DNA of 64,000 nucleotides, taken from positions 26,603-90,602 of the forward strand of contig CAKZZS010000050.1 of assembly GCA_937884975.1 (NCBI GenBank), written 5' to 3'. Below are positions 1 to 9,191 of the stretch, piece after piece (the stretch's first letter is position 1; every line of letters starts with the position of its first letter). This DNA comes from an uncultured Clostridia bacterium (GTDB lineage: Bacteria; Bacillota; Clostridia; Oscillospirales; Acutalibacteraceae). A program made the position numbers and the translations under genes. The notes beneath the pieces were generated by a model. The model was not told the origin of the DNA. It was given only the letters and a program-made list of their open reading frames with translations, and searched no databases.

Positions 1-1036
1 CGAGCTTTGCGTCGGCAACTATTTTTACCGCGCCGAGCTTATATGCGTCAAAACGCGAGGTGTTAATTGTAACAACCTTTGCATCAGATTTAAAAAGTGA
101 CTTTGAGGCGGTTGTAAAATCCGAAAAACGGGTTCCGATACCGATAATGACGTCAGCCTCTTTAGCAATATTGTTACCTGCCGAATTTCCCGTTACGCCG
201 AGACCGCCGAGATTATATTTACTCGATGAACGGCAGGCGGATTTACCCGACTGGGTTTCAGCAAAAGGAATATTAAACTGCTCACAAAAGCTTTCAAGTG
301 CGCCGCCTGCTTCGGAATAACGCACGCCGCCGCCGCAGATTACAAGCGGTTTCTTTGCGGAAACAATTACCTTTAAAGCGTCCTCCAGCTCTTCGTATGC
401 AGGAACGGTGCGGACAATTTTATGAACTCTCTTTTCAAAAAACTCCTCGGGATAATCGTAGCTTTCACCCTCTGCGTCCTGCGGAAGGCAAATAGCAACT
501 GCGCCGGTTTCCGCCGTATCGGTAAGAACGCGCATTGCGTTAATCATTGCACTCATAAGCTGTTCGGGACGGACAACCCTGTCCCAGTACCTCGTTACCG
601 CCTTGTACGCGTCATTAGTCGTTGTTGCAAGTGAATTGACCTGCTCAAACTGCTGAAGGACGGGGTCGGGCTGACGGGAAGCGAATGCGTCCGCAGGGAA
701 CAGGAGAAGCGGAACGTGATTAACCGTAGCAGTAGCAGCCGCAGTAATCATATTTGCCGCTCCGGGTCCTATTGAGGACGAGCAGGCAATAATCTTTCTT
801 CTGTTGTTCTGCTTGGCAAAGGAGGTTGCAACGTGAGCCATACCCTGCTCATTCTTGCCCTGGTACACTTTCAGTGAACCTCTGTTTTCGTCAAGCGCCT
901 GACCGAGTCCGCAGACAATACCGTGACCGAAAATGGTAAAGATACCGTCAACAAACTTTGTCTCTTTACCGTCAAAGGACACATACTGGTTGTCAAGGAA
1001 CTTAACAAGCGCCTGAGCCATTGTCATTTTTGCCAT
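1..1036 (-). CDS. iolD: IolD, 3D-(3,5/4)-trihydroxycyclohexane-1,2-dione acylhydrolase (C-terminus outside window)
   Basis: ThDP-dependent enzyme that opens the diketo-inositol ring in myo-inositol catabolism. I read the minus strand directly: it starts [18 protein letters not shown] at 1036, after an AGGTGA ribosome binding site, and stays open to base 1. The N-terminal ThDP-binding domain is clear (GIFTIFGHG, then [20 protein letters not shown]), followed by the central Rossmann-like domain ([16 protein letters not shown]). About 345 residues are present and the rest runs off the left edge. It is the last visible gene of the iol operon, about 30 bp after iolB. The family call is firm from sequence and context. 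Confidence 0.93.
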   Translation of the reverse strand, partial: MAKMTMAQALVKFLDNQYVSFDGKETKFVDGIFTIFGHGIVCGLGQALDENRGSLKVYQGKNEQGMAHVATSFAKQNNRRKIIACSSSIGPGAANMITAAATATVNHVPLLLFPADAFASRQPDPVLQQFEQVNSLATTTNDAYKAVTRYWDRVVRPEQLMSAMINAMRVLTDTAETGAVAICLPQDAEGESYDYPEEFFEKRVHKIVRTVPAYEELEDALKVIVSAKKPLVICGGGVRYSEAGGALESFCEQFNIPFAETQSGKSACRSSSKYNLGGLGVTGNSAGNNIAKEADVIIGIGTRFSDFTTASKSLFKSDAKVVTINTSRFDAYKLGAVKIVADAKL

Positions 1037-1066
1037 AAAGTCACCTCATTTATTTGAAAATAATTT

Positions 1067-1834
1067 TTACATATCCAAAAGCCATTTATGCTCGGGAGCG
1101 TCAATTCTTGTCTTTCTCCACGGGTCATTTTCAAGATGGCGTATCATCCAAACATAGCACATTTTATATCCGGGAGCCGCCGCCTGCTGATGGGTGTGCA
1201 TAGGCGTAATGCAAAGGCAGCCGCCGTCCTCAACCTTGTAGCAGTCATCGCCGTTAAAGCCGACTCCGAAGCCCTGGGGCTTTTCAAATTCATAGTAGTA
1301 AACCTCGGGCTGGGGATGATAATGCGGAGGATAACTCGTCCAGCAACCGGGTTTATGGAACACCTCGCCGAGGACAAGATTTGAATACGGCGCCGACTCG
1401 TAATCGAATACGGTGAGCACCTGCCTGTCAGCCGTGCCGTCCCACTGGTCAGCTCCGAAATGCTGAATCATAAGCGAATCGGGTGTGTAATAGTGAAAGC
1501 CGAAATCGTTTTCATTATCGGTCTGCTCAATAACAAGTCTGCTGTCGGTCTTTGCAGTAATCTCAACCGTAAGTCCCCTTGAAAAATGAATTGCAGTCGC
1601 CTTGTCAAGGAACGGACTTCTTCTGACCGCGGTTTCGGTTTTCCCGTCAAAAGAAAAATCAACCTCGCCCTGCATAAGTAAAACCGCAGTTTCCTGAACG
1701 CTGTCGCAAACGGTCATTTTCTCCCCTGCCTTGAGGATTTTAACCCTGATATCCATAAGCATATCGGAGTTTTTCCCGTTTCTTTGGCAAAGTATCTTTT
1801 CATTGTTTTCGTTAAAAGAAGGTCTTTCGTACAT
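1067..1834 (-). CDS. iolB: IolB, 5-deoxy-glucuronate isomerase
   Basis: Bicupin metal-dependent isomerase that converts 5-deoxy-glucuronate to 5-dehydro-2-deoxy-gluconate, the substrate of IolC. It has 255 aa, near the usual length. The C-terminal cupin shows the metal-binding signature HYHPQPEVYYYEF (about residues 170-182) and a late His-rich stretch, TPMHTHQQAAAPG. The N-terminal cupin is more degenerate, as usual for the family. It lies between the SanA-like gene and iolD on the same strand with short gaps. The neighbours supply the rest of the pathway, so the assignment is secure. Confidence 0.95.
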   Translation of the reverse strand: MYERPSFNENNEKILCQRNGKNSDMLMDIRVKILKAGEKMTVCDSVQETAVLLMQGEVDFSFDGKTETAVRRSPFLDKATAIHFSRGLTVEITAKTDSRLVIEQTDNENDFGFHYYTPDSLMIQHFGADQWDGTADRQVLTVFDYESAPYSNLVLGEVFHKPGCWTSYPPHYHPQPEVYYYEFEKPQGFGVGFNGDDCYKVEDGGCLCITPMHTHQQAAAPGYKMCYVWMIRHLENDPWRKTRIDAPEHKWLLDM

Positions 1835-1845
1835 TTATTTCACTC

Positions 1846-2532
1846 CTAAATTTGTGTTTTATCGTCAGTTAACGCCGCGGAACCGCTAATGGGTATTGCT
1901 TCACCGAGATAAGTCGGCTTCGGCTTAAAAATACACCAGATAAAATCCTTTATTCTCGCCACCGGCTCACGCATATAGTTGAGCGCAGGGTACTCAAGCC
2001 TTTCGGCTCTGTAGCCGTAAGCCTCAAGTCCGAGCTTTCGCGCGTCATAAACCGCCCTGTAAAGATGATAGGTCTGCGTAACGATTACAAGGCTTTCTAC
2101 CTCGAATACATCCCTTGCGCGATACATTGATTCATAGGTTGAAAAGCCGGCGTGGTCAAGAAAAATCTTATCCCTTTCGACTCCCCTTTCGGCAAGGTAA
2201 TCCTTCATGGCGTTTACCTCGTCATATTCGGTTCTGCCGTGGTCGCCCGTCATAAGCATTCTTTCGGTATTACAGTTTTGGAACGCTTCAAGACCGAAAT
2301 CAAGCCTTTCCGCAAGCATCGGAGACGGTTTATTGTCCCAAAGCCCTGCGCCGAGCACCATAACACAGTCGACAGTGTAAGAGGATAATTCATCCTTTTC
2401 AAGAATATATTCCTTTGCAAAAGACACAATATACGCATTTGCAATTACGGCAAAAAGCGCGACAAGAACACCGACAGCCAGAATAAAGCATATTATTCTG
2501 ACAAGCAGTTTATTCTTAAAAAACCTTTTCAT
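1846..2532 (-). CDS. SanA/YdcF-like DUF218 membrane protein
   Basis: A 228-aa protein with one N-terminal membrane helix (about residues 6-30) followed by a DUF218 domain: VMVLGAGLWDNKPSPMLAERL, then LMTGDHG and VIVTQTYHLYRA. SanA-type members have been linked to cell-envelope barrier function, but their reaction is unknown. I chose the start at 2532 because an upstream in-frame ATG at 2547 lies inside iolC, while MKRFF begins just after the iolC stop. Its place inside an inositol operon is unusual. No iol role is established for this family, so co-transcription is the only link. Confidence 0.85.
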   Translation of the reverse strand: MKRFFKNKLLVRIICFILAVGVLVALFAVIANAYIVSFAKEYILEKDELSSYTVDCVMVLGAGLWDNKPSPMLAERLDFGLEAFQNCNTERMLMTGDHGRTEYDEVNAMKDYLAERGVERDKIFLDHAGFSTYESMYRARDVFEVESLVIVTQTYHLYRAVYDARKLGLEAYGYRAERLEYPALNYMREPVARIKDFIWCIFKPKPTYLGEAIPISGSAALTDDKTQI

Positions 2533-2533
2533 T

Positions 2534-3550
2534 TTACGCTCTTGCAACCATTTCGCCGTATTCTTCTTTTTCTTTCTTTATAAACTCCTTTACCGCTTCT
2601 GCCGAGGGCATATCCTCACTGCAAGCGTGGGAAGCAACAAGCATCGCCGCCGAAGCCGAGCCGAATTCAAGGCAGTCCATAATATCCCAGCCTTCAAAAA
2701 GACCGTAAAGGAATGCCGAAGCGTAGCCGTCGCCGCCGCCGAAGGATTTGAGAAGCTTAACGGGGAAGGGCTTTATTGAATAGCTCTTGCCGTCATTTGT
2801 ATATGCGGTTGAGCCTTCCTTGCCGTGCTTAATGATAACGATTTTTGCATTCTGGGAATGCCAGTAAGCGGCAGTCTGTTCATCGGTTCTGCCCTCTTCA
2901 ATAAGCTTTTCGGTAAGGTCATATTCCTCTCTTGAGCCGAGAATAACGTCAGCCTGCTTTGCAACTGCGGAATAGTAAATCGAAATTTCATCCGAATTTT
3001 TCCAGTTGTATGCGCGGTAATCAATATCAAAAATAACGGGAATATTATTTTTCTTTGCAAGCATAACCGCCTTGAGAGCCGCCTCTCTTGACGGACTTTC
3101 CGCAAGCGCGGTGCCGCTTATAAGAACAGCCTTCGCCTGCTTTAAATATTCCTCGTCAATATCCTCAACGTCAAGCTTCAGGTCTGCCGCCTCGTTACGG
3201 TACATAACAATTGAGCTTTCCGTTTCGGATTTTATTTCAGTAAAGGTCAGACCGATTTTTTCCCCGTTCCGGCAGCGGACGATATGGGAAACGTCAATGC
3301 CTTCCTTATCAAAATAATCCGTAACGAAGGTGCCCAGCTGGTCATCCGAAACGCGAGCGAAGAAGCCGCATTTTTTGCCGAGCCTTGCCAGACCTACGGC
3401 AATATTTGCAGGCGAACCGCCGAGATAACGCTTAAAGGTTGTACTCTCGTTAAGCGGACAGTAATAGTCAACGGGATTAAGGTCAACCGCAACCCTTCCC
3501 AAAAGGATTAAATCGTACTTTTTGCTGTTGTCAAATTCAATATATTTCAT
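2534..3550 (-). CDS. iolC: IolC, 5-dehydro-2-deoxygluconokinase (PfkB family)
   Basis: Phosphorylates 5-dehydro-2-deoxy-gluconate (DKG) in inositol catabolism. The 338-aa ribokinase-like protein has the PfkB N-terminal glycine signature (YLGGSPANIAVGLARLGKKC, about residues 42-61) and the C-terminal anion-hole/catalytic region (LLKSFGGGDGYASAFLYGL, about residues 268-286) with the catalytic Asp in GGGDGYA. It sits 18 bp after the iolJ-type aldolase and just before the SanA-like gene. Other PfkB sugar kinases look similar, but the flanking iolB, iolD and aldolase fix the substrate. Confidence 0.93.
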   Translation of the reverse strand: MKYIEFDNSKKYDLILLGRVAVDLNPVDYYCPLNESTTFKRYLGGSPANIAVGLARLGKKCGFFARVSDDQLGTFVTDYFDKEGIDVSHIVRCRNGEKIGLTFTEIKSETESSIVMYRNEAADLKLDVEDIDEEYLKQAKAVLISGTALAESPSREAALKAVMLAKKNNIPVIFDIDYRAYNWKNSDEISIYYSAVAKQADVILGSREEYDLTEKLIEEGRTDEQTAAYWHSQNAKIVIIKHGKEGSTAYTNDGKSYSIKPFPVKLLKSFGGGDGYASAFLYGLFEGWDIMDCLEFGSASAAMLVASHACSEDMPSAEAVKEFIKKEKEEYGEMVARA

Positions 3551-3567
3551 AATTGCCTCCGAATTAC

Positions 3568-4407
3568 TTAATTTCCGCAGTTAAATACTTTTATGTGCCT
3601 TTTAACATTTTCATATACGCCGTTTACCTCTTCGGCGGAAAGGTCAAAGTAGTTTGCCTTTTCAACCGAGTCGCAGTAATTCTTTGCGTACCTTGCGAGG
3701 TGGTCAAACGAAGCGGTGGCGATATTTATTTTCCTGACGCCGAGTTCAATTGCGTGAGTGAACATTTCATCCGTTATGCCCGTTCCTCCGTGAAGCACAA
3801 GCGGAGTGTCAACTGTTTTATATATCTCTTCAAGCACGTCAAAACGAAGCTCGGGCAAAACGGGATAGTTCCCGTGGGCGTTGCCTATAGCAACGGCAAG
3901 CGCATTAACGCCCGTCCGCGCGCAAAACTCCCTTGCCTTTTTCGGGTCAGTGCAAAGAATGTTATGCGCCTTACCCTCGCCCTCATTGCCGCCGACTACG
4001 CCGAGTTCCGCTTCAACAGCCGCCTTGTAGCGCGACGCCTTTTCAACAACGCGTTGAACCGTACCGACGTTTTCTTCAAAATCAAGCAATGAGCCGTCAA
4101 ACATTACCGAGGTAAAGCCGAGTTCAAGAGCCTTATCAACGGTTTCAAGCGTAAGTCCGTGGTCAAGGTGAACGGCGATATCAACCTTTGAATTCTTTGC
4201 TGCCGCTATCATCATCGGTCCCATAAGCTCAAGCGGTGAATTTTTCAGCCTGACCTCGGCAATTTGAAGAATAATCGGCGTATTGAGTTCTTCAGCCGCT
4301 CTTACGGCGCCCATAACCATTTCCATATTACCGACGGAAAAAGCGCCGACCGCCTTTTTCTTTTCATCGGCAAGCTTCAAAAGCTTTTTCATTGAAACAA
4401 GAGCCAA
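3568..4407 (-). CDS. iolJ: Class II fructose-bisphosphate-type aldolase, probable IolJ (DKGP aldolase)
   Basis: Zinc-dependent class II aldolase of the FbaA/KbaY/IolJ family, 279 aa. Visible motifs are DIAVHLDHGLTLE (catalytic Asp and first zinc His), GTVQRVVEKA, AVEAELGVVGG, AIGNAHGNYP (zinc His) and LVLHGGTGI (zinc His). It most likely splits DKG-6-phosphate into DHAP and malonate semialdehyde, the step after IolC. This is inferred from operon position, because sequence alone does not separate IolJ from tagatose or fructose bisphosphate aldolases. Confidence 0.88.
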   Translation of the reverse strand: MALVSMKKLLKLADEKKKAVGAFSVGNMEMVMGAVRAAEELNTPIILQIAEVRLKNSPLELMGPMMIAAAKNSKVDIAVHLDHGLTLETVDKALELGFTSVMFDGSLLDFEENVGTVQRVVEKASRYKAAVEAELGVVGGNEGEGKAHNILCTDPKKAREFCARTGVNALAVAIGNAHGNYPVLPELRFDVLEEIYKTVDTPLVLHGGTGITDEMFTHAIELGVRKINIATASFDHLARYAKNYCDSVEKANYFDLSAEEVNGVYENVKRHIKVFNCGN

Positions 4408-4424
4408 AACAAATACCTTCTCTC

Positions 4425-7400
4425 TTATGTTTTAAAAATTGACTTGATTTTATATTTGAGATAATTTCTCTTTTCCCTGCCCTCAAGCGAATAGTTGAAT
4501 TTGCGCTTTTCAATTCTGTCCGCAAACTCAGTAAGCGGTAAAGCGGTTTTATTATCCGTAGTGACCGTTGCGCCGAAGACGAGCATTGTCTGTCCCTTCG
4601 GGAAGGTAAAGTACCTTTCATTCGTAACGTCAAATTCATACATAAACAGGTAGCTCTGCTTTGCAATAACGTCCTCGCCGTACCTGTGGGCATGAGTAAA
4701 TTCAAAAGCAACCGTGTCGTCCTTAGTAAACGCCGTTTCCTTAAGGTCATACAAATCCCAACCACCGACTCTTTCGTCAATGGCGGCAACCCTGCGTTTA
4801 ACTGTGTTAAGGCCTACCTCAAAAACTTCCTCCCTGTCGCCGTACAGCCCTGCCGCAAGCACATAAAGCTTCTTTGCGTTTTCGGGCAATTCAATTCTCT
4901 GGCGTGAGGAAACCATTGCGTTTTTCCCGTCCCGGTCGCCGAGCTTAAACGTAACGCCGCCCGACGTGATAAACCGTGGGAACTGCTCAGCAGGAACGGT
5001 ATAATGGATACCGCCGATATCGTCCGTTTTCTTTTCGCCGTTGTATGAGCAAGCCCTCTTGTCAAACTCAAGAGGAATAAAATGCTCGTTTCCGTTCTCA
5101 AATTCAGCCGAGTCCTTAAGCGTCAAAGCAAAGGATTTAATTTCATACGGCTTCATATCAAAACTAAGCTTCCCGTCCTTAACGGTTGCGTCGCCCCTGA
5201 ATTCCTCGGAGCCGAAAACCTCACGCGCGGTAAGTATTCCCCTGCCCAATTCAAGAGTAACGCCCGAGTGAGCTTTATTTTCTATTTCGGTAACTCTTAC
5301 AATTATTTCGTTTGTCTTTTCACTCTTTTTAATCGCCCTTACGGCAACTGCGGCAGTGCTGATTTTTCCGAAGGAATATTCCTTGCCGAGAGAGCCGATA
5401 TGCTTTTCAACCTCAAACGCCTGAAGCGGGAAGGAGAATTCTCTTGATTCCCTGACTATCTGCGCTCTCGCGTTCGATGAATGGGAAACAATAGCATACG
5501 AAAAACGGTTAAGTCCGAGGTCCATCATGCTCTGCATACTGTCGTCGTGGTAATTTAACATAGGCGTATGAACTACCGTCAGGCGCAGGGTGGAATTGTC
5601 GGGCTTATCCCAGCCGTACTTACAGTCGCTGAGTATGGCAGTTCCGTATTCACCCGTAAAATCAGTCAAATCGACCCATTTCTGCGCAGGCACCTCATAG
5701 AGGTTTTCGGTATTGTTTCCCCTTTCAATTGCGCCGATTCCAAGGTCGTAAATCGCCTTTTCATTTGACGCTTCAAGCGGAAAACGGACCTTTAAAAGAC
5801 GGTGTCTGCCGCGCCACTCAACCTCATTGAAAACCTCAACGCGGTCCGAAAGAGCAGAAAGCGAAACGGTATAATCGAATATCGAGCCGTCGCATGACTG
5901 CCTGACCTTTATTGCGCCTCTTACGGGACCGCACTCAACGATTTCGATTTGCTCGGTCTTTGCCTGATAGTCAGGCTCGCCCGAAATGTCCTTATACAAA
6001 ATTTCCCACGCAGGATATGTAGTTGAACCGAAATATTCGTAAATATCAAATTTAATCGGAGCGTTAAGCGTTTCCTTTTCGTTTACCAAATCGTAAACAC
6101 TTGAAATAAGTCCGTTTTCGTCTATGGTGACCCTGATTTTATCGTTTCTTATTACATAGGAATGAATATCGTTGTCATTTCCCCTGCATATAACGTCAAC
6201 CAGCTTTTCGCCCTCATACGGCGCGGCGGACTCTCTGAACGAAAAGACCTTAAATGAAAGCGGCTTCATCTTCGCAAGGAAAGCGACCTCGATTTTTCCG
6301 TTTTCGAGTTTTCTTGTCTGCGAGGGGATTTCTTCAGCCGAGTCAAACACGCGGAAATTTTCCGCCTTGCTTTCAATAACCGCAGTTACCGTTTCCTCTC
6401 TTTCGGTTTCAAGCGGATTATTTACTACAACGCTTCTGCCGACAACCTCGGTGTTAAGCAGTGACGCGACAGCGCCGACGGAAGAATTATATTCATTTAA
6501 AAACTGATTTACCGAAACGCTCAAATCGTTCCAGCTTCTCTTATATGCACGCTGAACGGAGGTGCCGGGCAAATCGTCGTGGAAATGGTGAGCTAAAACT
6601 CGTTCCCACGCCCTGTTAAGCTCTTTTTTAGGATATTTTTCAACGCCGAGATACTCGCCCGTAACCGCTGCCCTTTCAGCTGCGTCGGCAAGTATTTCGT
6701 TATGGGAATTCCAGCGTTTGCCTATCGCCCTTGAGGTATATCCTCCGACGGCGTGATAGGTCATAACAAGCTCATTGTCCCAAACGGGAAGCTTCTGCTG
6801 AATTTCATCGTCAAGGTCCGAAATCTTATCCATAACGTCGATTATAAAATCAGAGCTTACGTCCTCGTCGCTTACGGAATTTTTTTCAAAAGCCTTGTGC
6901 ATTGTTCTTGCGGACGCCACGCTCGGCGCGCCGCCCTGGTCGCCCGTGCCATGAAATACAACTGTAAAATCAAGACCGTATTTTTCGTTTTCCGAAAGCT
7001 TTTCCTTTGCAAAATCCCAGTTATGTAAATCGTGGGATTTAACGTAATGACGTTTTGAAAAATCGGTAATATAAGAGCCCGGTCTTAATACGCCATAAAT
7101 GAACGAACCGTCAACTCCGTACCACTTGCCTATGTCAAACGGATTACCGTACGCAGAACCCCAGCTGAGCTTCTGGGTCGTGAAGCCCTTGAGGTTTGAG
7201 TGCGTGGCAACCGCAGGCAAGGCGTAGCCGAAGCCAAAGCAGTCCGGAAGAAAGATTTCATTTGAACGCATGCCGAGCTTTTCTTCAAAATAATTATTTC
7301 CGATTAAAATATTGCGTATAAGCGCCTCGGGCGAGGGAATATTAACATCGCCGTTTTCAAATGATGAGCCGCAGGGCGCCCATTTGCCTTCTTTAACATA

Positions 7401-7631
7401 TTCCTGAAGCTTTTTGAAATATTCGGGATAATACTCCTCTATCAAAGCGTATCTGTACGAGCCTTCAAAATTAAATTTATATTCGTCAAAAAGCGAAAAA
7501 AGCCTGAAATTATCCTTAATAGTTTTAGGAAGGCATTTTGAGATAACGTATTCAAAATCCCAGTTCCAAATCGTATCCAGGTGCGCAGTGGCAACCGTCA
7601 TAAGCTGTTTTTTATTTTTTTCATTTCCCAT
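4425..7631 (-). CDS. GH38 alpha-mannosidase-like glycoside hydrolase
   Basis: A 1068-aa cytoplasmic-looking (no signal peptide) family 38 retaining alpha-mannosidase. The zinc/catalytic signatures are visible: TAHLDTIWNWDFE (His17 and Asp19 as metal ligands), FLPDCFGFG (Asp130, expected nucleophile and ligand), and AHHFHDDLPGT (late metal His). The long C-terminal beta-sandwich regions follow. It is the first gene of the minus-strand run that continues into iolJ, iolC, iolB and iolD, 18 bp before iolJ. That suggests inositol release is tied to a mannoside substrate such as a mannosyl-inositol compound, but this is my inference. Substrate linkage cannot be read from sequence. Confidence 0.9.
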   Translation of the reverse strand: MGNEKNKKQLMTVATAHLDTIWNWDFEYVISKCLPKTIKDNFRLFSLFDEYKFNFEGSYRYALIEEYYPEYFKKLQEYVKEGKWAPCGSSFENGDVNIPSPEALIRNILIGNNYFEEKLGMRSNEIFLPDCFGFGYALPAVATHSNLKGFTTQKLSWGSAYGNPFDIGKWYGVDGSFIYGVLRPGSYITDFSKRHYVKSHDLHNWDFAKEKLSENEKYGLDFTVVFHGTGDQGGAPSVASARTMHKAFEKNSVSDEDVSSDFIIDVMDKISDLDDEIQQKLPVWDNELVMTYHAVGGYTSRAIGKRWNSHNEILADAAERAAVTGEYLGVEKYPKKELNRAWERVLAHHFHDDLPGTSVQRAYKRSWNDLSVSVNQFLNEYNSSVGAVASLLNTEVVGRSVVVNNPLETEREETVTAVIESKAENFRVFDSAEEIPSQTRKLENGKIEVAFLAKMKPLSFKVFSFRESAAPYEGEKLVDVICRGNDNDIHSYVIRNDKIRVTIDENGLISSVYDLVNEKETLNAPIKFDIYEYFGSTTYPAWEILYKDISGEPDYQAKTEQIEIVECGPVRGAIKVRQSCDGSIFDYTVSLSALSDRVEVFNEVEWRGRHRLLKVRFPLEASNEKAIYDLGIGAIERGNNTENLYEVPAQKWVDLTDFTGEYGTAILSDCKYGWDKPDNSTLRLTVVHTPMLNYHDDSMQSMMDLGLNRFSYAIVSHSSNARAQIVRESREFSFPLQAFEVEKHIGSLGKEYSFGKISTAAVAVRAIKKSEKTNEIIVRVTEIENKAHSGVTLELGRGILTAREVFGSEEFRGDATVKDGKLSFDMKPYEIKSFALTLKDSAEFENGNEHFIPLEFDKRACSYNGEKKTDDIGGIHYTVPAEQFPRFITSGGVTFKLGDRDGKNAMVSSRQRIELPENAKKLYVLAAGLYGDREEVFEVGLNTVKRRVAAIDERVGGWDLYDLKETAFTKDDTVAFEFTHAHRYGEDVIAKQSYLFMYEFDVTNERYFTFPKGQTMLVFGATVTTDNKTALPLTEFADRIEKRKFNYSLEGREKRNYLKYKIKSIFKT

Positions 7632-7662
7632 ATTTTAAAACCTGTCCTTTCACCGGAACGGT

Positions 7663-7687
7663 CAATAAATTATAATATAATTTATTG
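7663..7687. promoter_or_regulatory. Perfect 12-bp inverted repeat upstream of the GH38-iol operon
   Basis: Twelve bases on each side of a single central A are exactly complementary, in a very AT-rich stretch 32 bp before the GH38 start. A TATAAT-like -10 for the minus strand lies inside it (7669-7674), so a bound repressor would block the operon promoter. AT-richness raises the odds of a chance palindrome. Confidence 0.45.
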
Positions 7688-7789
7688 TATCACACATTCT
7701 TTCTAATTTCCACTGTTTTATTCACTTTACAACATAAAAAATAAATGATAGAATTAAGACAGATTATTTCTTTCGGGGAGGCGGTAAAA

Positions 7790-9067
7790 ATGACATCAAA
7801 AAAACCTGTTATTGCGCTTTTTGCAGTGATAATTCTTGCTGCCGTACTTTTTGCGGTTACTTCTCTTACCGGTTCTCACCTTACTGAAAACGGCGCAACA
7901 AAAATTTCCCCTACAAACACGCAGGCGGATATTTTCAGTTCGCCCTCCCCCGACGCAGTTCCTTCAACAAGCGAGGCTTCGGGCTTTGCAGCTACCTCCT
8001 ATCAGCCTGTTTTTCCCGTAAATATCGGCAGCGAGGGAGTAAAAACAGCCGTTTCGCTTCACCATAACGTACCGGAAAATCTTCGCGCCGCGTATGTTCA
8101 GATGCTTGACGCGTTAAAGGAGCATCAAAAGGATATAAACCTCACCAAAGCCGAAAGCGAGGACGACTTTCAGCGCGCTCTTATTTATGTCAGGGACTTT
8201 AATCCCGAGCTGTTTTTTGTTGACTGGAGTCTTTATAACTATAAGGCTACCGCATCTAAAAATGTTACTCAAATTAACTTTAATTTCATTGACGATGATG
8301 TAAAAGAAAAAGCTATTTCGCTTGAAAATGAAGTGCAAAAAATTGTTGAACAGGCAAACCGCTACCCCAACGCCTTTGAGCGCGAGCTTTTTGTTCACGA
8401 TTACCTTGTGAACAACACCGTCTACACCGTTGATACGCCTTACTGCGGCTCTGCATACGGTGCTCTTGTTGAGCACAAGGCAAGATGTGAGGGCTACGCA
8501 AGAGCCTTTCAGATGATAATGCTTCGTCTCGGTATCCCCGCATACTCGGTAATCGGAACGGCTGAGAACGAAAGACACATGTGGAATGCGGTTGAGCTTT
8601 ACGGAAATTATTATTTTGTTGACGTTACTTTTGATGACAATTCCGCCGAAGAAAAGCTCACCGCGCTTAACGAATGGGAAATAAGTCATTCGTGCTTTAA
8701 TATGCCCGAAGAAATTATTTCGAAAACTCACATAATCAGCCCGTCGGGCTCAACGGATAAATACGGCGCGTACCAGAATCTTTTTCTTCCCGAATGTAAC
8801 CGCTACGATTTCAATTATTACAGAATCCGAGGTCTTATGGCGGAGAACACCGAACAGTTTAAGTATATACTTGAAAAAAACTCTTCGCAAAAGCGCGCCT
8901 GCGTATTCTTCAAGGGTCAAATGCCCTCGTCCGCTTCTCTTCAGGACGCATTCGGAGAATTCTTTGAAAATCAGTATTCCTCGGGCGGCTACTCGATTTA
9001 TTACACCCCCGAAACCTCACCGGTTTACAAACGGAATGTATACGAAATCAGCTGGACGATAGATTAA
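7790..9067 (+). CDS. Membrane-anchored transglutaminase-like protein
   Basis: A 425-aa protein with one N-terminal hydrophobic segment (about residues 6-25), a Ser/Thr/Pro-rich linker, and a transglutaminase-like fold. The Cys-His-Asp triad is visible: EHKARCEGYARAF (Cys), AENERHMWNAVEL (His) and YYFVDVTFDD (Asp). Such proteins are typically extracytoplasmic peptidases or uncharacterised surface enzymes, and the substrate is unknown. I chose ATG 7790 because GGGGAGG sits 8 bases upstream; an in-frame ATG at 7745 has no such site. It is transcribed alone and ends at a hairpin terminator. Confidence 0.85.
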   Translation: MTSKKPVIALFAVIILAAVLFAVTSLTGSHLTENGATKISPTNTQADIFSSPSPDAVPSTSEASGFAATSYQPVFPVNIGSEGVKTAVSLHHNVPENLRAAYVQMLDALKEHQKDINLTKAESEDDFQRALIYVRDFNPELFFVDWSLYNYKATASKNVTQINFNFIDDDVKEKAISLENEVQKIVEQANRYPNAFERELFVHDYLVNNTVYTVDTPYCGSAYGALVEHKARCEGYARAFQMIMLRLGIPAYSVIGTAENERHMWNAVELYGNYYFVDVTFDDNSAEEKLTALNEWEISHSCFNMPEEIISKTHIISPSGSTDKYGAYQNLFLPECNRYDFNYYRIRGLMAENTEQFKYILEKNSSQKRACVFFKGQMPSSASLQDAFGEFFENQYSSGGYSIYYTPETSPVYKRNVYEISWTID

Positions 9068-9082
9068 AACTAAACAATTTAT

Positions 9083-9113
9083 AAATCCTCACAAAAATAT
9101 GTGAGGATTTTTT
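9083..9113 (+). terminator. Intrinsic terminator after the transglutaminase-like gene
   Basis: A 10-bp perfect stem (AAATCCTCAC with GTGAGGATTT) around an 8-nt loop, followed by a T run. Confidence 0.9.
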
Positions 9114-9125
9114 ACTATATTGTCA

Positions 9126-9155
9126 TTGATTTTAAGTATATATTTATGATATAAT
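9126..9155 (+). promoter_or_regulatory. Sigma-70-type promoter for hppA
   Basis: A TTGATT -35 and a TATAAT -10 separated by 18 bp, 36 bp before the hppA start codon. A GGGAGTG ribosome binding site follows at about 9180. Confidence 0.65.
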
Positions 9156-9191
9156 GCTTAATCTATAGAAATACCATCCGGGAGTGATAGA

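Noticed and set aside
8114..8731. A 205-aa minus-strand ORF opposite the transglutaminase-like gene
   Set aside because: The plus frame holds the Cys-His-Asp triad; the reverse reading has no recognisable domain.
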